Source: a virus
IMG/VR virus record: IMGVR_UViG_3300048104_000075
Location: 1-24,358 of that record
DNA length: 24,358 nt
Reading direction: 5' to 3' (one strand)
Shown piece by piece: positions 6,657 to 15,000 of this stretch (positions within the stretch are counted from its first letter, which is position 1; the number at the start of each line of letters is the position of its first letter). The position numbers were made by a program, and so were the translations under genes. Under the pieces are notes generated by a model. It worked only from the letters and a program-made list of their open reading frames with translations, was not told the DNA's origin and made no database searches.

Positions 6657-7312
6657 TACCTAAAAGTTTTGTTGAGTATTATGGCGACCATACACGATGG
6701 TTCCTAGGTACCGTGGTCGATATCTTTGATCCACTGAAACTAGGACGTGTTAAGGTCAAAGTGCACGGTGTATACGATGAGATCAAGGATAAAGATTTAC
6801 CTTGGGCACAAGTGATCATTCCGGTTACAACAGCAATACATGAAGGTAAAGGACAGAATCTTGGTATGTTAGTGGGTACTCAGGTTTTTGGTATCTTCTT
6901 GGATGGTCAGAACTCTCAGTTGCCGTTGGTTGTGGGGTCGATTCCGAAAGAAGATGACACAAACGAGAAGGCGTTGAATGCATATCCGTACAATAAAGTC
7001 TATGAGACTGAGACAGGCCACTTTAAAGAATATGACGATTCTTCAAATGGGCGTATCCGTGAAGAACATAGGTCAGGTACATACTATGAGATGCAAGACG
7101 ACGGTAGTCGTGATACCACCATACAGGAGAATGACGTTCTACGGGTCAAGGGTGATATAGAGATCAGAGGAGATAAGGACGCTAATATAACTATTAAAGG
7201 TGATTGTAATATAATTGTCACAGGTGACGCGAAGATTTCTGCAAAGAATGTAACAGTACGGGCGTCCGATAAAATATCCTTATCCGGAACTGTTGTTAAA
7301 ATAAACTCATGA
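6653..7312 (+). CDS. 5: Baseplate central spike protein gp5-like, without lysozyme domain
   Basis: A 219-residue spike protein. Residues 1-105 form the gp5 OB-fold domain: FVEYYGDHTRWFLGTVVDIF followed by DPLKLGRVKVKVHGVYD, then DLPWAQVIIP and GTQVFGIFLDGQNSQLPLVV with VGSIP. Residues 125-219 give the C-terminal beta-helix needle with short alternating repeats such as VKGDIEIRGDKDANITIKGD and VTVRASDKISLSGTVVKINS. T4 gp5 is 575 residues because a lysozyme domain lies between these parts; here they are joined by only about 20 residues, so the spike punctures but cannot digest peptidoglycan. The layout resembles gpV/VgrG-type spikes. It overlaps both neighbours by four bases. Confidence 0.85.
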   Translation: MIPKSFVEYYGDHTRWFLGTVVDIFDPLKLGRVKVKVHGVYDEIKDKDLPWAQVIIPVTTAIHEGKGQNLGMLVGTQVFGIFLDGQNSQLPLVVGSIPKEDDTNEKALNAYPYNKVYETETGHFKEYDDSSNGRIREEHRSGTYYEMQDDGSRDTTIQENDVLRVKGDIEIRGDKDANITIKGDCNIIVTGDAKISAKNVTVRASDKISLSGTVVKINS

Positions 7313-8706
7313 CTAGTTTACCTTGTGGTGGTGGGAACCTACCCACTAAAGCAGATTATGTTAATATGATGAATCAGATCTCTAAGATCCCGTCGGACTT
7401 GGAGAGTATGCTAGTGGACGCACAGTCCCAACTGGAAGCACAGAAGACAGAGGCACTAGACCAAATAGAAGATCTCAAACGTCAAGCGAGAGAGGCTGAG
7501 GGTGACGCACGTGCGCAACTAGACGCAGAGATTGAGAAACTAGAATCAATGGACATTGGTCTGGAGATTCAGAAAGAAATAGAAGATCAGATAAAAGAGA
7601 TTACCGATACGATAGAGGGAGTTGGTGATCTACTAGCCCCGTGGTGGCAGAAAGGTCAGGTACGAGATTGGGAAAAGGAAGCGGAAGACGCATTCACTGA
7701 ACTCATACAGGACTACCATATATTCATTCCCATGAAGATCATGGAACTTATCAGTGCAATCATACCAGTGACATTTACTGTGCCTATACTTGGACTATCC
7801 ATAGATGTTTTGAAAATATCTACCGCTGAAGAACAAGAGAGACTCAAGGCACAGATTAGTGGAGACACCGAAGGGTTCCGCGCAAGTCTACAACAACTGA
7901 AGGATGATTTCGAAAGTGGTAAGTTAGAACAAGATGCCTATGACTCTGCGATGGATACGCTACAGGAAACGAAGAATCAAATCGTTGATACCTTTTATAG
8001 CTTAGTTCCAGCCGAGTACCAATACTTCAACGGTGAGTTTGGTGTGGAATGTGGTGAGTGGAAGGCAAAACTTACATGGTCATACATCAAGAACGAGATC
8101 ATGGCGTTTGTTACCGGATCATTATTTGAACTGTTCGATAAACTAATCGGTAAGTTCAAAACGATATGGGACGCGCTAGGTCTACCCCCTTTACCTATGT
8201 TGTTAGACTTTGATATTGCCGCATGGATACGTGCTCAGGTAGAAGCGGCAAAGGCAAAAGCAGAGCGTGAAATAAAACGCATAGAGGATCAGGCAGAACA
8301 ACTACAATCGGATATAGAGAACTTTGACATGGATGCAGAGATCACTAAAATCAAAGATGACATGTTATCACAGATAACTGAACTTGCGCTACCATTTCCC
8401 GCACCATTCAACATAGCATTAAAGGATGTGTTCGGGGGTGATATTGATAAGAAAACTATCTGTATAGAAGATGAGATACATCAATTGACTACTGCGGCTA
8501 GGGATTGGTTCGAGAACGCAAAGAAAGGACTACTATTCGATTGGGTTAAGATTGTTAAGAAGTTTTTCAATGCTATAGGATTAGGTGCTATATTTGATTT
8601 TATTGACTTGACTTTATGTGACGTTCTTGGTATGATAGGTGTCCCAACTTCATTCGATATAACTTTACCTGAATTGCCTTCAATCGATGTTGCAATTTCT
8701 GTATAA
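7309..8706 (+). CDS. Unrecognised coiled-coil protein between gp5 and gp25
   Basis: A 465-residue protein whose family I do not recognise. It starts MTSLPCGGGNLPTKADYVNM. Residues about 25-100 and 285-350 are long charged helices of coiled-coil character (for example EAQKTEALDQIEDLKRQARE and AQVEAAKAKAEREIKRIEDQ). Between and after them lie hydrophobic stretches around 145-165 (IMELISAIIPVTFTVPILGL) and near the C-terminus (FFNAIGLGAIFDFIDLTL). It shares an ATGA overlap with gp5 and is followed by a late promoter overlapping its stop codon, so it belongs to the hub unit. Marine T4-like phages often carry an uncharacterised gene in this slot. A structural, chaperone or membrane-contacting role linked to the spike is possible; no enzyme motif is visible. 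Confidence 0.65.
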   Translation: MTSLPCGGGNLPTKADYVNMMNQISKIPSDLESMLVDAQSQLEAQKTEALDQIEDLKRQAREAEGDARAQLDAEIEKLESMDIGLEIQKEIEDQIKEITDTIEGVGDLLAPWWQKGQVRDWEKEAEDAFTELIQDYHIFIPMKIMELISAIIPVTFTVPILGLSIDVLKISTAEEQERLKAQISGDTEGFRASLQQLKDDFESGKLEQDAYDSAMDTLQETKNQIVDTFYSLVPAEYQYFNGEFGVECGEWKAKLTWSYIKNEIMAFVTGSLFELFDKLIGKFKTIWDALGLPPLPMLLDFDIAAWIRAQVEAAKAKAEREIKRIEDQAEQLQSDIENFDMDAEITKIKDDMLSQITELALPFPAPFNIALKDVFGGDIDKKTICIEDEIHQLTTAARDWFENAKKGLLFDWVKIVKKFFNAIGLGAIFDFIDLTLCDVLGMIGVPTSFDITLPELPSIDVAISV

Positions 8707-8709
8707 ATA
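8702..8709 (+). promoter_or_regulatory. T4-type late promoter for gp25, gp6 and downstream genes
   Basis: GTATAAATAG contains the perfect late core TATAAATA, 24 bases before the gp25 ATG. The stop codon TAA of the preceding gene lies inside the core. The next promoter I can see is at 17451, so this one may serve gp25, gp6, the gp7-like gene, the collagen fibre and both modifying enzymes. Confidence 0.85.
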
Positions 8710-8732
8710 GTACAAAAAGAGTTGATAGACTA

Positions 8733-9176
8733 ATGGCAAAGAATTTTTCAATAGAAGACGGTAATCTATATAACGCTCCGATCACTACATCGATTAAGCG
8801 CATCAACAAAGATATCGATACTAGTTTTACCGCAAAACCTTCTACAGGTGACATCTATAAGGTCACCGATGCTGCAGCAGTCAAACAATCAGTTAAAAAC
8901 TTATTAATGACAGAAAGAGGTAAGACACCTTTTCGTCCGTATTATGGTGGAGGTTTGGAAACTTTTCTATTCTCTCTATCAACCGATCTAGAACCATCCG
9001 ATATTGAGAACAGAGTACGACAAACGATTGAAGCACATGAACCTAGAGCAAAATTAGTAGACGTGAAAGTTACCATCAAAGAAGATTACAATACCGCTAA
9101 TGTGGTTATTGTATTTGATGTTATAGGATCTACTAAACGAGTAACTCTAGGACTAACTATTGCAAGGACAAGATAA
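8733..9176 (+). CDS. 25: Baseplate wedge protein gp25
   Basis: A 147-residue member of the GPW/gp25 family (T4 gp25 is 132 residues). gp25 seeds sheath polymerisation on the baseplate and has an acidic, lysozyme-like fold without known enzyme activity. Diagnostic features are AVKQSVKNLLMTERGKTPFR followed by PYYGGGLETFLF, with IENRVRQTIEAHEPRAKLVD in the second half and a final strand VVIVFDVIGSTKRVTLGLTI. The start ATG lies 24 bases after the late promoter core. The gp6 gene starts immediately after the stop codon, matching the T4 order 25-6 found in most marine T4-like phages. Confidence 0.92.
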   Translation: MAKNFSIEDGNLYNAPITTSIKRINKDIDTSFTAKPSTGDIYKVTDAAAVKQSVKNLLMTERGKTPFRPYYGGGLETFLFSLSTDLEPSDIENRVRQTIEAHEPRAKLVDVKVTIKEDYNTANVVIVFDVIGSTKRVTLGLTIARTR

Positions 9177-11030
9177 ATGACTATTAATTCATCCGACTTA
9201 GATTTCTATGATATCAAGTCTAAACTAAAGACGTACTTCAAGCAAAGTGATGAGTTTGCAGATTATGACTTTGAGGCAAGTGGACTGTCTAATATTATGG
9301 ATGTGTTGGCATACAATACACACATCAATGGTCTTATTGCAAACATGTCAATCAATGAATCGTTCTTGAGCACATCTCAATTACGTTCATCTGTTGTATC
9401 TCACGCAGAGAGTCTAGGGTATTTCCCTACATCGATGACTGCAGCTCGTGCGGTGGTAGATGTAGAAATAACAGTATTGAATAATGCACCTGCATCTCTA
9501 CCACTAAATGCAGGGTCCAAGTTCTTCGTCACGATCGACGAAACTAACTATGAGTTTTTTACACTACAAACATATGAAGCGATTAATGATACCACAGGTA
9601 AGTTTGTATTTCCTAATGTAACACTAGTAGAAGGAAAAGTCAAGACAAAAACTTTCTTGGCCGATAGTAATATAGATGTACCATATGTCATATCAGATAA
9701 TAATATAGATGTTTCTACTATGTCGATATCTGTATTCCCTAACGGAAACACAAGCGAGTCTAATAATTATTTCAATATAAAAGAAGTTGCGACGATTACC
9801 GATCAATCTCGTGTTTATATCGTACGCGAAGCAATGAATGGTTTTTATGAAGTCTTGTTCGGTGACGGTAATGTGCTTGGTCAGCGACCACAAGCAGGTA
9901 ATATAATTTCAATCGAGTATATCTCTACCTCTGGGGTAGAGGGAAATGGTGGTTCTGAATTCAACCTGAATGAATATACGGGAGAAGACTACTCAACTAA
10001 TATATCTTTGGTATCTGCATCAGCGGGAGGTTCTTCCCGTGAGTCTATTTCTCAGATCAAGATGAACGCGCCTCTGGCATTCTCTGCACAAAACCGTTTG
10101 GTTACTGCTGACGATTACACTGGTATGATCATGAGTAAGTATGGTAGTTATTTAAGAGATGTTTCAACATGGGGTGGTAATGATAACATACCCCCACAAT
10201 ATGGTAAAGTTTTTGTTAGTTTAAATTTCGCTGACGGTATAAACGAAGAATCCAAAACTACAATAGAGAACTTGATACGTAGTCAGTTGACATCCAACTT
10301 ATCTATTATGTCTATAGATACAGAATTTGTCAATCCCGAAATTACATATTTGGAACTGATTACTAGATTCAATGTTGATCCAGTCAAGAATATTTCTGCC
10401 TCACAATTAGAGGTTGCGGTCGAATCTATTATTACTGAATATACAAATTTGACATTGAGTTCATTTGATTCATCATTCAGACGATCTAATCTATTAACTC
10501 TGATAGACAATCACTCCAACGCAATCCTAAACTCTAAGATGGAAGTCAAAGTTCAACAACGATTGGACATCGATTCTATAGTTACTGATTTAAATGTTGC
10601 TAGAAAAGCACTAGATCCTCAGTCAGAAGACTTGACTTTTTTGGAAAAAGACTTTACAATAAACTACCCAGTCGTTATCGCTTCGCCAGATAAAGACGAT
10701 CATATTATTCAGTCGTCTATGTTTAAGTGGTATGATAAAAACGTATTCGTTAGAAATGAACTGGGGTCTACTCGATTACAATTGTTCGATGTCAACGGAG
10801 ATGTCAAATTAAGCAATGCGGGTTTCTATGATGCAGCGAAAGGTACAGTGAATCTCAGAGCCCTTCGTATTGATGTTGATGGTTACTTGAGCAGCGGATT
10901 AAAGATATCTGCAACTCCAGCAAACCAGAGTACAATATCCCCGTTGAGGAACTACATCATAAAACTAGACTCAAGTGGATCTACAGTAATTGGTAATACA
11001 GAGCAAGGGTCTACTAAGGTCTTATTATAA
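9177..11030 (+). CDS. 6: Baseplate wedge protein gp6
   Basis: A 617-residue protein matching T4 gp6 (660 residues), which dimerises to make the continuous ring of the baseplate and drives the shape change on infection. The N-terminus MTINSSDLDFYDIKSKLKTY, then FEASGLSNIMDVLAYNTHIN and the segment NESFLSTSQLRSSVVSHAES with LGYFP, are characteristic of gp6/J-like proteins. The middle holds a J-like core (LAFSAQNRLVTADDYTGMIM, then YGKVFVSLNF), and the C-terminal part contains FKWYDKNVFVRNELGSTR. It starts directly after gp25 and overlaps the next gene by one base (TAATG). Confidence 0.92.
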   Translation: MTINSSDLDFYDIKSKLKTYFKQSDEFADYDFEASGLSNIMDVLAYNTHINGLIANMSINESFLSTSQLRSSVVSHAESLGYFPTSMTAARAVVDVEITVLNNAPASLPLNAGSKFFVTIDETNYEFFTLQTYEAINDTTGKFVFPNVTLVEGKVKTKTFLADSNIDVPYVISDNNIDVSTMSISVFPNGNTSESNNYFNIKEVATITDQSRVYIVREAMNGFYEVLFGDGNVLGQRPQAGNIISIEYISTSGVEGNGGSEFNLNEYTGEDYSTNISLVSASAGGSSRESISQIKMNAPLAFSAQNRLVTADDYTGMIMSKYGSYLRDVSTWGGNDNIPPQYGKVFVSLNFADGINEESKTTIENLIRSQLTSNLSIMSIDTEFVNPEITYLELITRFNVDPVKNISASQLEVAVESIITEYTNLTLSSFDSSFRRSNLLTLIDNHSNAILNSKMEVKVQQRLDIDSIVTDLNVARKALDPQSEDLTFLEKDFTINYPVVIASPDKDDHIIQSSMFKWYDKNVFVRNELGSTRLQLFDVNGDVKLSNAGFYDAAKGTVNLRALRIDVDGYLSSGLKISATPANQSTISPLRNYIIKLDSSGSTVIGNTEQGSTKVLL

Positions 11031-11989
11031 TGTCCGAATTTCTAGAGAATCAATATAGGATTAATCCTAAATTCCACCAGAATCAAGTAAAGAGTATTCT
11101 ACCTGAGTTTTATCAGACAGAATATCCTAAACTAGTTTCTTTTCTAGAGACTTATTATAAATATACGGGTGAAGACGGATCTATTTCTTTTGACGAACAA
11201 ATTCAAAGACTGTTCAACATAAGAAACATTGCATCAACAGATCTGCGATATTTGGATCTATTAATTGCTGAGCTCAGCGATGGATTAGAATCTGCTTCGT
11301 TCTATAAGAATCCGCGATTAATGACAAGATTACTTGCGGACTTATATCGAGCAAAAGGAACACAAATATCAACCGAACAGTTTTTCAAGGCATTCTTCAA
11401 TGAAGACGTTGAGGTGTCTTATCCTAAGAGAGACATCTTTATTCTGAATGATAAACCTGGCGGTTCATTGATTGGACCTCAGTCACTACACTACATTCAA
11501 GACGATAGACGATATCAAATATTCTCAGTTCTTTTGAGAACAGGTCTATCGTTATTAGATTTTGAAACATTATATAAAAAACTGGTACATCCAGCAGGAT
11601 TCTATCTTGCAGTGGAGACCGTCACTCAGAGTTCTGCTGAGGTTGGTCTTGAAGCGGGAGAAGTTACAGATCCTCTAGAAGTACCTAACTATGCTATCGA
11701 ACTCCAGACTAGACAGATGGGTTCACATGTACAAGCAAGATATTCTCTACTTACTATGGAAGAGAATGACGATATTGATAAACGAACTCAGGATCAGAAA
11801 GACACTGCTACAGGTATTGTCGTGAGTTCTTTAGAAACACTAGACAAATATGATGACATTTCTTTACAGCAGTTGGTAGATGATTTCACCACAGTCGCAG
11901 AATGGGCAGGCGTGAAATCCCCAACATTGGATGATGAAGGTTTAGACCTATCTCAAGATTATGAAACTTTAGACGCATCAGACCACTAA
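11030..11989 (+). CDS. Baseplate wedge protein, probably gp7-like
   Basis: A 319-residue protein following gp6. Its N-terminal 200 residues carry the pattern seen in marine T4-like proteins at this place: FYQTEYPKLVSFLETYYKYT, a stretch about FNIRNIASTD, then LLADLYRAKGTQISTEQFFK with AFFNEDVEVSYPK, and LVHPAGFYLAVE. T4 has gene 7 here, but T4 gp7 is 1032 residues, so only part of that protein would be represented. The last 85 residues are acidic and low in hydrophobics (for example LDDEGLDLSQDYETLDASDH), probably a flexible tail that may receive the fibre encoded next. The gp7 label is positional and tentative; a wedge or fibre-network role is better supported than the exact name. Confidence 0.55.
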   Translation: MSEFLENQYRINPKFHQNQVKSILPEFYQTEYPKLVSFLETYYKYTGEDGSISFDEQIQRLFNIRNIASTDLRYLDLLIAELSDGLESASFYKNPRLMTRLLADLYRAKGTQISTEQFFKAFFNEDVEVSYPKRDIFILNDKPGGSLIGPQSLHYIQDDRRYQIFSVLLRTGLSLLDFETLYKKLVHPAGFYLAVETVTQSSAEVGLEAGEVTDPLEVPNYAIELQTRQMGSHVQARYSLLTMEENDDIDKRTQDQKDTATGIVVSSLETLDKYDDISLQQLVDDFTTVAEWAGVKSPTLDDEGLDLSQDYETLDASDH

Positions 11990-12003
11990 TAACGGAATCC
12001 AAA

Positions 12004-15000
12004 ATGACAAGAAGAATTCTAGACACAGGCGGAGCTGCCAACGACGGAAAGGGAGATACTCTCCGTGAAGCCAGTGAAAAAATTAATGCAAACTTCCAAG
12101 AACTTTATGATCTAACCACGCTGTCAGGTGATGGTGATATTTCTATAGGAGATCTTAGTGATATCGTTGACAGCTCTGTAAGCAAAGCAATCGGAAGTGC
12201 AGACCTAAGTGATGCTATTGGTAATAGTGCTACCGTAAATGCTTTAGGCACACGGGTAACTCAGAACGAAGGATTGATCAGTACACTTGATCAACAAATT
12301 TCTGACATCAACACACTAATTGACAATACTGATATTGGTGAGAAAGGTCCGCAAGGTGATCCAGGCCCGATAGGTCCACAAGGACCTCTAGGATGGCAGG
12401 GTACTGTTGGACCTATAGGACCACAAGGTAATGTTGGTGCTCAGGGTTTCCAAGGTGTTCAGGGTAACGTTGGTGAACTAGGACCCCAAGGAGAGCAGGG
12501 TGCTCAAGGTGAGCAAGGTGTCCAAGGTAATGTCGGTGAACTAGGACCACAAGGAGAACGGGGCGCACAAGGAGAACAAGGTGTCCAAGGTAACGTTGGT
12601 GAACTGGGTGCACAAGGAGAACGAGGTGCTCAGGGTTTCCAAGGCGTTCAAGGTAACGTCGGTGAACTAGGTCCTCAAGGAGAGCGGGGTGCTCAAGGAG
12701 AACAAGGTGTTCAGGGTAACGTTGGACCATTGGGTGCTCAGGGTATTCAGGGTTCTCAAGGTGAGCAAGGTGTCCAAGGTAATGTCGGTGAACTGGGTGC
12801 ACAAGGGGAACAAGGAGCACAAGGAGAACAAGGTGTTCAAGGAAACGTTGGACCATTAGGTGCACAAGGTCAGCAAGGCGCACAAGGGGAACAAGGTGTC
12901 CAAGGTAACGTTGGTCCATTGGGTCCTCAAGGTGAGGCCGGCGCACAAGGTGAACAAGGTGTCCAAGGTAATGTTGGTCCATTAGGTGCTCAGGGCATTC
13001 AGGGTTCTCAAGGTGAACAAGGTGTTCAAGGAAACGTTGGACCTCTAGGACCACAGGGTGGACAAGGTGCTATAGGTGAACAAGGTGTCCAAGGTAATGT
13101 TGGTCCATTAGGTGCTCAGGGTGATCGGGGACCACAGGGCTTCCAAGGTATTCAAGGTAATGTTGGTCTATTGGGTCCTCAAGGTTCGCCGGGTACGGTT
13201 GGTCCACAGGGTGTTCAAGGTAATGTCGGTGAGATAGGAGCACAAGGAGAAGCTGGTGCTCAAGGGTCTACTGGACTTCAAGGTAACGTCGGTCCATTGG
13301 GTGGACAGGGTGTTCAAGGATCACAGGGTACTGTCGGTGTTCAAGGTAATGTCGGTGTTCGTGGTGCACAAGGTGAAGATGGACCACAAGGTTCTACCGG
13401 CGTACAGGGTGAAGTAGGAGATAAAGGTGCTCAGGGTGAAGCGGGCCCACAGGGATCTGCTGGTATTCAGGGCAACGTCGGAGACAAAGGTTCTCAAGGC
13501 GATAAGGGAGAACAAGGAGAGCAGGGTCTACAAGGAAACGTTGGTGATAAAGGTGTCCAAGGTAGTCAAGGTTTTCAAGGTTCTGTTGGCGTTCAAGGTA
13601 ACGTTGGTGATAAAGGTGCTCAGGGAGACACTGGTGCACAGGGTCTAGTTGGTCCTCAAGGTGCAGTCGGAGACACTGGTGCACAAGGTGAAACTGGAGC
13701 CACAGGAGAAAAAGGTGCAACTGGTGAAACTGGAGCGCAGGGTGGTCAAGGTCTTACTGGTGATCCAGGCCCTAAAGGTCCAGCAGGAACTACGCCAGGC
13801 CCAGTAGGTCCACAAGGATTGCCTGGCGATGCGGGTCCTCAAGGACCAGCAGGTACAACCCCAGGCCCGATAGGTCCACAAGGTGCTACAGGTGACGCAG
13901 GTCCACAAGGTGCTGAAGGTGATACTGGTGCACAAGGTGAAACTGGCGCACAGGGTATTGTAGGACCGCAAGGTACAGTTGGTTCTCAGGGTAGTGCGGG
14001 TGCACAGGGTCAAGCTGGTGCACAGGGTGCTGTAGGTTTCCAAGGTGCACAGGGTCTAGTAGGTAATCAAGGTGCTGTAGGTGATCAGGGTGCTCAAGGT
14101 GATACTGGTGCGCAGGGTAATGCGGGTGCACAGGGTCTAGTTGGTCCTCAAGGTGCTGTAGGTGATCAGGGTGCTCAAGGTGATTCTGGTGCTCAAGGTG
14201 ACACTGGACCGCAAGGTGCTGTAGGTTTCCAAGGTGCACAGGGTCTAGTAGGTAATCAAGGAGAGCAAGGTGCTCAAGGCGCAGTTGGTTTCCAAGGTGC
14301 TCAAGGTCTAGTTGGACCACAGGGTGAGCAAGGTTCCCAAGGTGCTGTCGGTGTTCAAGGTGCTCAAGGTCTAGTAGGTAACCAAGGAGAACAAGGGGAT
14401 AAAGGAAATCAAGGCGAGCGTGGAGCTCAAGGTTTAGTAGGTCCTCAAGGAGAACAGGGTGGTCAGGGTGCTGTAGGTTTCCAAGGTGCACAGGGTCTAG
14501 TCGGACCACAGGGTGAACAAGGTTCCCAAGGTGAAGTTGGATTCCAAGGGGCACAGGGTCTAGTTGGTAATCAAGGTGAACAAGGCGGTCAAGGTCCGGT
14601 CGGATTCAGAGGCGCACAGGGTCTAGTTGGACCACAAGGAGAACAAGGTTCTCAGGGTGAAGTTGGATTCCAAGGTGCTCAAGGTCTAGTTGGACCACAA
14701 GGAGAACAGGGTGCACAGGGTGCAGTTGGTTTCCAAGGTGCACAGGGACTAGTAGGTAATCAAGGAGAACAGGGCGAACAAGGTCCGGTCGGATTCAGAG
14801 GTGCACAGGGTCTAGTTGGTCCTCAAGGTGAGCAGGGAGGCCAAGGTGAAGTTGGTTACCAAGGTGCTCAAGGTCTAGTCGGACCACAAGGTGAGCAGGG
14901 TGCACAGGGTGCAGTTGGTTTCCAAGGTGCACAGGGTCTAGTCGGACCACAGGGTGAACAGGGTGGTCAGGGAGCAGTTGGTTATCAGGGTGCTCAAGGT

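Noticed and set aside
11156-11163. TATAAATA inside the gp7-like gene
   Set aside because: It matches the late promoter core but encodes part of a Tyr-Tyr-Lys-Tyr stretch well inside the gene, with no gene start shortly downstream; treated as coincidence.
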